Shown here: positions 8,445 to 17,017 of the stretch, in pieces
Layout: each line of letters opens with the position of its first letter
How positions within the stretch are numbered: position 1 is the stretch's first letter
Assembly (NCBI RefSeq): GCF_000192475.1
Contig: NZ_AEYW01000025.1
Location: forward strand, 1 to 64,000
Reading direction: 5' to 3'
Source of the DNA: Ruegeria conchae
GTDB taxonomy: Bacteria > Pseudomonadota > Alphaproteobacteria > Rhodobacterales > Rhodobacteraceae
Length of the DNA stretch: 64,000 bases
Translations under genes and position numbers: made by a program
The notes under the pieces: generated by a model
Told to the model about the DNA's origin: nothing
Seen by the model: the letters and a program-made list of their open reading frames with translations, nothing else
Database searches by the model: none

Positions 8445-8964
8445 AGCCACCTTCCAACCGGCTTCTCAATTGGCAAACTACTTGAAACGTTTGGTATCTG
8501 CGATCCTGCTTGGTTCGGGCCTGGTTTGGACCTCACCAGTTGTCGCGGCTGACGTTTCGCAACTTCCAACCGGTTTGCGAGCAAAGGTTGATCTGGCGGC
8601 ACGAGCATGCGCGGAGTTCAACAACGGTCAGTTTGGCTTAGATTGGGGCGCGGTCGAAAGGGTCGATCTCAACGGAGATCTACAACGCGACTGGGTTTTG
8701 AATGAGTCTGGTTTTGCGTGTTCGAGCGCCGCATCTCTTTACTGCGGAACTGGCGGATGCATGTCGCACTTTTGGGTTGGCGAAGAGGTGCACTCCTTGC
8801 TCAACCAAGGCTGGACGGTCGTTGATTTTGGGCGTCGACGCGTTGTCGTAGCGGATATTCATGGATCCAATTGCGACGGAATAAATCCAACGCCATGCGT
8901 CAGCGCCAGTGTTTGGGATGGCGAAGCCGACACTTGGCGCTCATCTGCTGGCGATTGGGAGTAA
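8428..8964 (+). CDS. Secreted cysteine-containing protein of unknown function
   Basis: 178 residues. A hydrophobic segment (about 20-40, KRLVSAILLGSGLVWTSPVV) followed by AA-D suggests a signal peptide with an unusually long N-region; starting further in is possible. The mature part carries six or more cysteines (RACAEF, FACSSAASLYCGTGGC, SNCDG, TPCVSA), which suggests disulfides in the periplasm, and an acidic loop VDLNGDLQRDW that resembles a calcium-binding or FG-GAP-like loop. It overlaps the preceding secreted-protein gene by 17 bp in another frame. Confidence 0.55.
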   Translation: MINATEATFQPASQLANYLKRLVSAILLGSGLVWTSPVVAADVSQLPTGLRAKVDLAARACAEFNNGQFGLDWGAVERVDLNGDLQRDWVLNESGFACSSAASLYCGTGGCMSHFWVGEEVHSLLNQGWTVVDFGRRRVVVADIHGSNCDGINPTPCVSASVWDGEADTWRSSAGDWE

Positions 8965-9365
8965 GCTGCATTTGGGCACCGCAGATAAGCCTGACGGCCT
9001 GTTATTCGATGAGTTCTCTTTAACATGCAATGAGGTCATTGGCCATGGATCTACCGAACCAATCTCTGCTTTGTGAGTGATCAACATCAACGCATTGGAC
9101 AAAGCCAGCAGTCACTCTGTCTAGTGTTGGAAACTAGTACCGAGCGTGGGCTCTCATTTCGACGATCACGATCCTCTTCGTCTGACACTCCCGCAAAAAG
9201 ACAAACAGTCCTGATCCTAAGATTAGCGTGACACCAAGCGGGATGGGGAGGTTTTGTATTTCTACCGACCGAAACTCCTTTCTCTGGTCACAATACGGAC
9301 TGACCATTCCAAAAATTTCCTACCGCCACCTTGAATTTCTGGACCAATCATTCCAAATCATACGC
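8965..9365. promoter_or_regulatory. Regulatory region upstream of the TetR gene
   Basis: No gene seen. The right end holds two matches to a GGAC-N6-(G/T)TCC operator: 9297-9312 and 9341-9356, with the latter only 10 nt before the TetR start codon. The same motif in perfect palindromic form precedes the flavin reductase gene at 10,027-10,048. The two sites are 44 bp apart, about four helical turns. They are probable autoregulatory operators of the TetR protein (inference from shared motif and position). Confidence 0.55.
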
Positions 9366-9962
9366 ATGAGCAAAAAAACTCTCCCAAATGGCGACATCAA
9401 ATCATCCGCAGGTCCAGGTAGACCTCGTGCCTTTGACGAAGCTGAGGCGTTGGAAAAAGCCTTGTGCGTATTCTGGCACAAGGGCTACGAGACCGCGTCC
9501 GTGGATGATCTGACCAAGGCCATGGGTTTGAGTCGGTCCAGCTTCTATGGAGCGTTCGGCAACAAGCAGGCTCTGTTTCACAAAGCCCTCAGCCACTATT
9601 CAAGGCGTGGTTTGAAAGCGCTGCGTGACGTTGCTGACGCGGGAGGAGATGACCCTGCTGGTGCGATAATGGAAGCTTTGGCGAACCCGCAAGGAGGTCG
9701 TGATGGCTGCATGCTTATCAACTGCCTGACGGAACTTGCTCCTCATGATGATGAAGTGGCGGCTCTCGGGCGGCAGCATTTGGAGAATATTGACGAGATT
9801 ATTGCGAGAGCGCTTGAGCCTTCGGATCCGGGACAGGCCCTCGATAAGGCACGCGCCTTTGCGTCCCTTGCAATCGGAACACTAGCCTTGCGCAAGGCGG
9901 GCGTTCCCGCTGAGCAGATATCGCAAACCCTGAAACAAGCCCGGTTGGTGATTTCGCCATAA
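9366..9962 (+). CDS. TetR/AcrR-family repressor
   Basis: 198 residues. After a polar N-tail and GRPRAFDEAEALEKAL, the helix-turn-helix reads GYETASVDDLTKAMGLSRSS followed by FYGAFGNKQALF, a textbook TetR DNA-binding domain (about residues 17-75). The C-terminal ligand domain includes DGCMLINC, with cysteines that in NemR-type repressors can sense electrophiles; whether they do so here is unproven. The start at 9366 is chosen because the frame upstream encodes no family sequence. It sits directly ahead of an old-yellow-enzyme gene, the same arrangement as nemR-nemA. Confidence 0.85.
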   Translation: MSKKTLPNGDIKSSAGPGRPRAFDEAEALEKALCVFWHKGYETASVDDLTKAMGLSRSSFYGAFGNKQALFHKALSHYSRRGLKALRDVADAGGDDPAGAIMEALANPQGGRDGCMLINCLTELAPHDDEVAALGRQHLENIDEIIARALEPSDPGQALDKARAFASLAIGTLALRKAGVPAEQISQTLKQARLVISP

Positions 9963-10026
9963 GGCCTCCCGCCACCATAAGGAAATGAAACCTAAAACAA
10001 ACTCAATCAAAAGACAGTGACCCTAA

Positions 10027-10048
10027 TATTGGACTGATTGGTCCAATA
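10027..10048. promoter_or_regulatory. Palindromic operator before the flavin reductase gene
   Basis: Perfect inverted repeat with 8-bp arms, TATTGGAC and GTCCAATA, separated by TGATTG, 37 bp before the reductase start. Its core matches the sites upstream of the TetR gene (the 17-base stretch at 9340-9356 agrees at 15 positions when reverse-complemented). It is the probable binding site of that TetR repressor. Confidence 0.6.
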
Positions 10049-10084
10049 ATATCTGAACGAAGTTTACCAAAGAAGGAAGCAGCA

Positions 10085-11191
10085 ATGGCTGATGAAAAAC
10101 TGTTCTCTGGCATCAAAGCCGGTGCAATCGAGCTGAAAAACCGCATTGTCATGGCGCCATTGACCCGCAACCGGGCAAGAGCCGAGGATGACAGTGTCCA
10201 TGAATTGCAGGCCAAGTACTACGCCCAGCGGGCGGGTGCAGGTCTGATCATCACGGAGGCTTCGCAAATCTCGCCCCAAGGCAAGGGCTATGCCTGGACG
10301 CCCGGCATATATTCCGAAGCGCAGATCGACGGCTGGAAAAAAGTGACTGAGGCCGTCCATGCCAAGGACGGGAAGATTGCAATCCAGCTTTGGCATGTGG
10401 GCCGGATTTCGCATTACAGCTTGCAGCAGGATGGTGGCGCCCCTGTTGCACCATCCGCAATTGGAGCCAAGGCCAAGACGTTTGATGGTGAGCAGTTTGT
10501 TGAAACATCTGAACCGCGGGCTCTGGCCATCGAAGAAATTGCTGGCATCGTTGCGGACTACCGGAGGGCTGCGGAAAACGCCAAAGAGGCCGGTTTCGAC
10601 GGTGTCGAGGTCCACGCAGCCAACGGATACCTTATCGATCAATTCCTGCGGGACGAATCCAACAAGCGTGAAGACGAATACGGCGGTCCTGTCGAGAATA
10701 GAGCACGGTTCCTGAAAGAGGTCATGGACGTGGTTGTCGATGTCTGGGGCGCCGACCGCGTTGGTGTCCGCCTCAGCCCATTCTCGGACGCCAACAACAT
10801 CTCCGACAGCGACCCACAGGCGACATTCACCCATGCGGTCAAATTGCTGAATGGCTATGGGCTGGCCTATCTCCATCTCGTGGAGGGACAGACCGGCGGC
10901 CCGCGCGATATTCCGGAAGGTGGCGATCTGAAGGCGCTCTATGAATTGTTTGACGGTGCGAAAATGGGCAACAACGCTTATGACCGGGAAATGGCGGTTG
11001 AAGCGGTTGAAACCGGAGCCGTCGATCTGGTGGCCTTTGGTCGGCCGTTTATTTCCAACCCGGATCTTGTCAACCGGCTGGAGAAAGACGCCGCGCTGAA
11101 TGAGCTCGATCCAACCACTCTCTACGGCGGCACTGAAAAAGGGTACACCGATTACCCGGCACTGGAAGAGGAAGCGGTTGCCGCAGAGTGA
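10085..11191 (+). CDS. Old yellow enzyme family alkene reductase (NemA-like)
   Basis: 368 residues, a full-length FMN-dependent ene-reductase. Conserved landmarks: LKNRIVMAPLTRNRA near the N-terminus, the flavin and substrate region IQLWHVGRISH, the EVHAANGYLIDQFLRD segment with the paired His and Asn that bind the substrate carbonyl, EYGGPVENRARF, and the C-terminal DLVAFGRPFISNPDL. Such enzymes reduce electrophilic alkenes, maleimides and nitro compounds with NAD(P)H. AAGGAAG lies 6 nt upstream. It is presumably repressed by the adjacent TetR protein through the palindrome at 10,027. Confidence 0.92.
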   Translation: MADEKLFSGIKAGAIELKNRIVMAPLTRNRARAEDDSVHELQAKYYAQRAGAGLIITEASQISPQGKGYAWTPGIYSEAQIDGWKKVTEAVHAKDGKIAIQLWHVGRISHYSLQQDGGAPVAPSAIGAKAKTFDGEQFVETSEPRALAIEEIAGIVADYRRAAENAKEAGFDGVEVHAANGYLIDQFLRDESNKREDEYGGPVENRARFLKEVMDVVVDVWGADRVGVRLSPFSDANNISDSDPQATFTHAVKLLNGYGLAYLHLVEGQTGGPRDIPEGGDLKALYELFDGAKMGNNAYDREMAVEAVETGAVDLVAFGRPFISNPDLVNRLEKDAALNELDPTTLYGGTEKGYTDYPALEEEAVAAE

Positions 11192-11234
11192 TACATCGCT
11201 CTTAACTCCGTAGTGACAAGCAAAACCAAGCAAA

Positions 11235-11262
11235 GTGAGCGCGTCGGTTTGAACGCGCTCAC
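11235..11262 (+). terminator. Hairpin after the flavin reductase gene
   Basis: Perfect 10-bp stem, GTGAGCGCGT pairing with ACGCGCTCAC around an 8-nt loop, 43 bp after the stop codon. There is no strong T-run, so it is a probable but not classical terminator. The rest of the gap to 11,871 is filled by repeat copy 2 and about 230 bp in which I recognise nothing. Confidence 0.5.
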
Positions 11263-11335
11263 CTAGCAGTTACGGAAATGCCCATTCTTGAAGCGAGGAT
11301 CTATCACTAGCCTGCGAATTAACTGCTTCCCTATG

Positions 11336-11640
11336 ATCAGGGTTGAATATTTCCAATCAGAATGCACTCTTGATTGAGAGGCGCCCGGTTTTAGTTGAAG
11401 AAAATGTGCGGTGACTACTATCAATTGAGCGCGTTTCTTGAACCGCGCAAACTTATGGGCAAATCGTGCAAACTTGTGCGAAAATGCCGCGCAAAATTAT
11501 GTGCGAACACAGCCGAATTTCCTGAATGAAATCAATGATACTAATGCATCGTTATGAGAACACCTACAGTTGTTGTAGGTGCGCCCAAAGCTTTGCATTT
11601 CGCCTAAAGATTTGCATCTTTGGCCCAAAACCTTGGGCGC
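11336..11640 (+). repeat. Dispersed non-coding repeat, copy 2
   Basis: Same element as at about 50-356. The left part matches at TTGAAT, AGAATGCAC, TTGATTGAG and ATCAATTGAG; the box array (about 11,446-11,508) reads GCAAACTTATGGGCAAATCG and onward; the block CGAACACAGCCGAATTTCCT is identical to copy 1. The hairpin is stronger here, arms CACCTACA/TGTAGGTG at about 11,560-11,580. Right of it, inverted boxes appear in diverged form (TTTGCAT twice, then GGCCCAAAACCTTGGGC). Confidence 0.7.
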
Positions 11641-11871
11641 ACTAGCCACCCATTAAATTTCGAATTCAAAGCTAATTTCGCACAGCGCAAATTTTGGTTG
11701 GTCCCATGCCATGGTCGTGGCCCCCGTGAAGCTTGAGGACTGCCGCTTCCAGCGCAAAGCGGACCTTCCAATCCAAGCATGATGACTTCCGAGATGCGGA
11801 CCAAACCGCTATTCGCTTTCATCCGCGCAATGCCTGCATCCGGTAGCGATATTCTCTGAGGAAAGGCTCAA

Positions 11872-12668
11872 CTATTTGGGAAACAGAAAGGTAGCCACAA
11901 GTCTCGCGCCCCAACCGTCGGGCCCACTATCGGGGCCGTCGGCCCAATAGCGTACTCCTCCGCCTACGCTGATAAGTTGATCACCGAGTTGGGTAACTTT
12001 GGTGACAACACCGTTGATTGGCGCAGACCATTGATCGTTTTCCCAATCGTAGGTGGACTCAGTGTTTAAAGTGAACGTCCACGCGTTCGAATTTGTGTAG
12101 GAAATAAATGGCTGTAAGAACGTCTGGTTAATGTCGGTGTCACCATCAATGTCCCAAATGTGATTTGTCAGGCCACCATATGTCCAAAGACCCTGCTGTT
12201 TGAGAGCCACGCCGGTAACTCCGGCACCCCACTTTCCGAGACCTAAGCTGTTATCTGTCGACGTTGGCAGCAGAAAAACGGGTCCAGCCCCCCAAATCCA
12301 ACCGCCCGCACTTGGTTTTTGGGCGAAAGAAATAAGCTTTGAACAGTATCTCCTAGCCCGGTCTCGGATTCAGAACCCGGTAGGCCACTATCTATGGAGG
12401 CAATTGGAAGAATTGTTCGGGATATGAGGTTCCAATCATCCGTAAGATCAAAGGGAACAACCGGTTGTACGTTTAATATCCAACGCGAACCATTTCCGTC
12501 GGCACCCGAATTCTGATCATAATTCAGCTGGAATGGTACACTAATGAGAGCGGCCACTGGGTTAGCAAGTTGCTTTGCTAGTTCTTCTTCCTGGGACTCT
12601 GCCCACGCAGTACCAGAAAGGGCACTAATCCCGGCAAGTATGGAGCAGCGTTGCAACCTTAGGTTCAT
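11872..12668 (-). pseudogene. Outer-membrane transporter-like protein, frameshifted
   Basis: Two reading frames that together encode one roughly 260-residue protein of the outer-membrane (MetA-pathway/neuromedin-like) type: signal peptide ending TAWAES, then LANPVAALISVPFQLNYD, DWNLISRTILPIAS, GLGDTVQSLFLSPK, and in the second frame WGAGPVFLLPTSTDNS, LKQQGLWTYGGLTNHIWD, a tyrosine-rich barrel and a terminal LFPK. The frame breaks at a run of five A/T bases at 12,316-12,320: reading the other frame from there restores family sequence immediately. Either a real frameshift or a sequencing error in a homopolymer. Located downstream of the COG0523 gene on the same strand. Confidence 0.75.
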
Positions 12669-12832
12669 AGGCGGTTCCCTTCAGCTGGCCGTTTTCTCAT
12701 GAGTGGCTTGCACTTGAGATCGCCAGGTTGGCAATGACATCAATGGCGCACTCAAAGTCCGCCGCCGCCGAACTGTATGAAATTGTCCAGCACGGTTGAC
12801 TTATAGCCAAAATACTTGGTCGAAACTGGCCT

Positions 12833-13813
12833 TCAGACTGTCTCCATAAGCGTGTCCGAAAGCACATCCTTGGAGAGCGCCCCCGGTGCGCCTATTGCGA
12901 CAAGCCTTGTTTCGGGTTTGCGGTCCCCCCAAGCACCATCTCGTGCGATGTCCATACGTTTTCCGACCACCTGAACAAGAATGCGATGATCTGGATCCTC
13001 CTCACTAAAAACAAAACCCTTAAGACGATAAACGTCGCCGGGAAGCTTCCGAATAGCACTCCGGAGGGAAGATAGGCTTATTGGGCGTTCAGCTTTCATC
13101 ATAGTTGTTGAGAAGCTGTCTGAGTGATCAGTATGATGACAACCACAATCTGGTCCATGTTCATGGTGATCAGGTATTTCCGTTTCGAGTTGTTCGGCGG
13201 CAAAGCGGCCGACAGAAAGAAGTATGTCGAGTGGGACGTCTGCGTTTACAGCTTCGACCAGGCGATATCGACGGAAGTGAGACCCGAGCCAATCATGCAC
13301 CTTCTGAACTGTGGCCCTGTCGACAAGATCAACCTTGATCAGAATTACCATGTCCGAAAATGTAATTTGACGGAGCTTCAGTTCCATTTGTTCCGGCGCG
13401 GCAAATAACTGTTCCGCATCGACAAGACACATGAGGCTGTCTAAGCGGATCATGTCCCGGAACCGATGATCCGTAAACGTCATCGCGATTGATGATGGGT
13501 CCGACACGCCGCTTGCTTCAAGGACGATGTATTCCGGTTTCTCAGGCCGAGCGAGAACAGCTTCTACCGTTTCAATCAGATCATCTCGTATCGAGCAGCA
13601 AACGCACCCATTAGCCAAGCTCATCACATCATCTTCGAGGCCAACCACCAAGTCGGCGTCTACGTTTATTGATCCAAAGTCATTCACCAGGACTGCCACT
13701 CGTAATCCGTGATTACCGGTGAGGATGCGGTTCAGAAGCGTTGTCTTACCGGCTCCTAGAAAGCCGGTAAGGATCGTTACGGGGATCGCAGAAGTCGAAC
13801 CAAATTCAATCAT
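12833..13813 (-). CDS. COG0523/CobW-family metallochaperone GTPase
   Basis: 326 residues. The Walker A/G1 motif GFLGAGKTTLLN starts near residue 17, the metal-binding CxCC motif reads NGCVCC, and EASGVSDPS is the conserved switch region. The usual NKxD guanine motif appears as IKVD. A histidine- and cysteine-rich linker (HHEHGPDCGCHHTDH) near residues 217-231 probably binds metal, and a CobW_C domain follows. These GTPases deliver Zn2+ (or Co2+/Fe) to client metalloenzymes. It starts 14 bp after a metallo-beta-lactamase-fold gene, which would have been an obvious client before that gene broke. Confidence 0.88.
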   Translation of the reverse strand: MIEFGSTSAIPVTILTGFLGAGKTTLLNRILTGNHGLRVAVLVNDFGSINVDADLVVGLEDDVMSLANGCVCCSIRDDLIETVEAVLARPEKPEYIVLEASGVSDPSSIAMTFTDHRFRDMIRLDSLMCLVDAEQLFAAPEQMELKLRQITFSDMVILIKVDLVDRATVQKVHDWLGSHFRRYRLVEAVNADVPLDILLSVGRFAAEQLETEIPDHHEHGPDCGCHHTDHSDSFSTTMMKAERPISLSSLRSAIRKLPGDVYRLKGFVFSEEDPDHRILVQVVGKRMDIARDGAWGDRKPETRLVAIGAPGALSKDVLSDTLMETV

Positions 13814-13827
13814 TGTTCGATCTCCTC

Positions 13828-14961
13828 TCAGTCTTCATCACGCGAGCCGATTACATCCGAAACTTTGATGGTAAAGTCCTGCGGCCAGTCCCCGCCGGGT
13901 GCTCGGAAAACGTCAGTTGGGTAGTATTCGCGTGGATCGATCTCCATATCACGGTACTTCTGGTCTTGCTGATCTGCTCGGGTGAGCCTCGGATTCGGTA
14001 ATGTGATTTCATCCGGAAGCTCAATACGCCCGGCCTCGGCTGCCGCAGCCAGTTCACGAAATGGTGGCACAGTACCGGATTTTCCGGGCAATGCAGCTTT
14101 CCTGTACCAGATTGCATCCTTGGTCACGTTCACAACGGCTACATCGAGACCCCATTGGAACAGACCGTCGTAGTGGGCGCGAATACCAGCCAGCATTTCA
14201 GCGTTAATGTCTTCGTCCTGGGTATAGTGTGTCACCATTCCCTAACGCGGCCTTGTGTCAGCAAAGAGCTTATCCACGGCATAGTGGGAGGTGTGATGCG
14301 TATCGATAGTGTAATTAAAGAGATCCTGTGGGATACCGTATTTGTAAGTCATCAACTGACCAATATCCTGTCCCGACATTTCGGTTACAAAGACATCAAC
14401 GCCTTCGCCGTATTTCGGTGAAAGCTCATCCGGGCGTCCATCGCCGGTCCATACAAAGCTCAGACCGTTCCAATCGAGCCGATAACCAACTGCGCCGTCC
14501 TTGGCATGACTGCGCGGCCAGGACCGAACAGTCACACCGTCTTGGTCATAAACGATGCCACCTTCTTGGCGGAAATCGAACTCGTTGACCTCGATCTCAT
14601 AGCCGTCCCCAATCGGGAACACATCAAAGGCCTCCAGATGCCATTTGAGCATCTGTTGCATGCCTTTGACCAATCCAGCTGTGCCAAGTTCGGGCATCCG
14701 ACCAGAGGGACCATGGATGCGCAATGGTGTATATCCAACATCACGATCAGACATGCCCACTCCGCGCTTATCGAAGAAAATAACTCGCGCGAACCGACTG
14801 ATTTTGGTCAGAAATCGCGCATAGTCCGGGCTTTCCCAGGCAAATTCGATATGGGTTGCCCAAACTTGCGCCCATAGCAGATCAATGGGTCCGGTCCCGA
14901 AAACTTGATAAGCGATGTGAATATCGCCCGCCTTGGCATAATGTGTCCTTGGCCGTTCCAT
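13828..14961 (-). pseudogene. Chimera: alpha/beta-hydrolase start fused to metallo-beta-lactamase-fold hydrolase, with amber stop
   Basis: One continuous frame of 378 codons interrupted by a single TAG at 14,242-14,244. Residues 1 to about 80 are the N-terminus of an alpha/beta-hydrolase (ERPRTHYAKAGDIHIAYQVF, FFDKRGVGMSDRDVGY); from about residue 82 on (RIHGPSGRMPELGT) the sequence is the C-terminal two thirds of an MBL-fold hydrolase of the type labelled GntH-like, with WPRSHAKDGA, FVWTGDGRPDEL, and after the stop MVTHYTQDED and VVVNVTKDAIWYR. The HxHxDH zinc-binding motif expected near the MBL N-terminus is missing, replaced by the hydrolase piece. The family names are from recognition; the deletion/fusion and loss of function are inferred. 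Confidence 0.7.
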
Positions 14962-15163
14962 GACTTAAAATCGCGCGCCGCACCTAATGGGTCAATAGGT
15001 TGTTGGAGGCTGGCTTCTGCGAGAGAAAGTTAGTCGAAACTGGCTTCTTTTATAGCGCTGCACCGCCCCACTGGACCGGCGTGTTGAGTGTCCGGTTTGG
15101 GCTGAGGGCAGTCATTTACTTGGAGTACAGAGATGGACGGTTATGATCCCTGCGTTAAGCCAA

Positions 15164-16774
15164 CTATCCCTCTGCTGTTTCAATTTTCCAAGCCGCTAGC
15201 AGCCTCGGAAGCACAAGATCCCAATCCATAACACCTGTCTGTTTGGCCCAGTTATTGTATTGACTAATCAGGTGTGCCTCCAATTCGGCGTTGCTCCCTC
15301 TCAAATCAGTCAACTCAGTGCGATCCGCTTCGATGTCATAGAGTTCCCAATCTTGCCCATGCTGCCTGACAAGTTTGAACTGACCCAGCCGTACTGCCGA
15401 ATTTCCTTCATGTTCGAAAAAGATAGGCTCATCTCGCGCCCAATCTTTGCCGCGGAACAGGTCCATCAACGACTGCCCTTGCATAGGCTGAATCTCGTGA
15501 CCACCTACCTCACTTTGATACTGGCATCCCGTTGCCTCCAAAATAGTGGGTAACACATCAACGACATGACAGGCGGCGTGCGCGTTTGCTTCTGAGGCAA
15601 ACCCATTGGGCCAGTGCGCTATTAGCGGCGTCGATATACCGCCTTCATGAACGTAGTGCTTGAACAACCGAAACGGCGCATTCGAGACATTCGCCCACGG
15701 CTTGTCGTAGCTCTGGTATGTCTGGGCACCGCCCGGCATCACGTCGGGGCGGTTTCCCATTTCAATGGGGCGGCCGTCATTTGTGGTATCCGGGAAGAAC
15801 TTTGCCCATCCGTCTTCCGCCATGAATTCAGCGCAGCCACCATTGTCGGACAGGAAAAAAATCAAGGTGTCTTCGAACTGCCCCAAACGCTTTAACGCAG
15901 CGATAAGTCTACCGATAGATTGATCCATCCGGTCTACCATTGCAGCATAGGTGGCCATCTTTCGTGCCTCCCAATCGGTATTCTGTTCGGCCTCCCAGGG
16001 GTGAACGGCAACATTACGTGGAGAAATTTCCCAGTTTCTATGAAACAGGTTCATGCTGTTCATGGTTTCGTGCCGTGCGGTACGGATTGTGTCCCAGCCG
16101 CCTGAATACACCCCGTCATAGCGAGCGATGTCCTCGGGATGGGCATGCAGGGGCCAATGTGGTGCAGTATGCGCGAGATAAAGAAAAAAAGGCTGGCCGT
16201 CGGGTGTTTCCTCGATCATTTCAATTGCGTTGTCCGTGATTGCATCTGTGAAATAGAAGTCATCCGGGAATGTCATGACACGGCTGTCATCTTCGAGCAT
16301 GTAATGCGGCGAGAAGAAGTGGGTGACGCCATCGACGATCCCATAGAAGCGATCAAAACCACGCTGTCTCGGCGTCGGATGCTCAACATCACCAACCCGC
16401 CAGCTGTCAACTTCGCGCGCCATGAAATCTCCGGCGACATGCCATTTGCCGGACATCAATGTCCGATAGCCACCTGCACGTAGGTGTTCCGCTATGGTGG
16501 CGCTGTCATTACGTAAAAACCCCTGGTATGCGGGCGTGCCCAGGTCGGCCCCCATGTGACCCACGCCGGCGTTGTGTGGATACAACCCGGTCAAAAGAGA
16601 TGCCCGCGTAGGACAACAGCGAGCGCAGTTATACATTGCTGTAAGCAGCACACCATCTCTTGCAAGGCCATCGATATTTGGGGTGCGAATTTCCGATCCG
16701 GTGGCACCCAAATCTGCAAAACCCAGATCATCAGCCAGGATCAGTATCACATTCGGTCGTTTTCTTGTCGGCAT
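15164..16774 (-). CDS. Arylsulfatase (sulfatase family, formylglycine type)
   Basis: 536 residues, a full-length type I sulfatase. The N-terminus PNVILILADDLGFADLG supplies the first metal-binding aspartates; the active-site signature is CCPTRASLLTGLYPHNAGVG, a C-x-P-T-R variant of the C-x-P-S-R motif whose cysteine is converted to formylglycine. A second conserved region, YRTLMSGKWHV, and the FFLSDNGGC metal-binding segment are intact. No signal peptide is visible, so a cytoplasmic location is likely. Start MPTRKR is chosen for a GGAG 8 nt upstream. A dedicated maturase is not seen in the window. It lies upstream of the broken MBL gene on the same strand, with a 202 bp gap. Confidence 0.9.
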   Translation of the reverse strand: MPTRKRPNVILILADDLGFADLGATGSEIRTPNIDGLARDGVLLTAMYNCARCCPTRASLLTGLYPHNAGVGHMGADLGTPAYQGFLRNDSATIAEHLRAGGYRTLMSGKWHVAGDFMAREVDSWRVGDVEHPTPRQRGFDRFYGIVDGVTHFFSPHYMLEDDSRVMTFPDDFYFTDAITDNAIEMIEETPDGQPFFLYLAHTAPHWPLHAHPEDIARYDGVYSGGWDTIRTARHETMNSMNLFHRNWEISPRNVAVHPWEAEQNTDWEARKMATYAAMVDRMDQSIGRLIAALKRLGQFEDTLIFFLSDNGGCAEFMAEDGWAKFFPDTTNDGRPIEMGNRPDVMPGGAQTYQSYDKPWANVSNAPFRLFKHYVHEGGISTPLIAHWPNGFASEANAHAACHVVDVLPTILEATGCQYQSEVGGHEIQPMQGQSLMDLFRGKDWARDEPIFFEHEGNSAVRLGQFKLVRQHGQDWELYDIEADRTELTDLRGSNAELEAHLISQYNNWAKQTGVMDWDLVLPRLLAAWKIETAEG

Positions 16775-17017
16775 TCGGGGGCTCCATTGCTGCACTTATG
16801 AGCTTACCTCACTATCGGTGATGATCTTGTCTCCAAGCGACGCGACGATAGTGGGGAGAGGGAGGTTGCCGACCACGGCAGTCGGCACAGTGGCTTAGAG
16901 AGCGAGAATGGAAGCGGCTCCTGATACACGTCGCGGATATTTGAGCGAACCGCCGTGTCGCAAAGCGACGTGACCTATTCTTTGACCCATGGTAGTGGCC
17001 CTGTGAAAGGGCACTTC

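Noticed and set aside
13828..16774. Guanitoxin-type biosynthetic cluster, suggested by the GntH-like MBL domain
   Set aside because: No other guanitoxin genes are present, and the MBL gene is broken; this MBL family is widespread outside such clusters.
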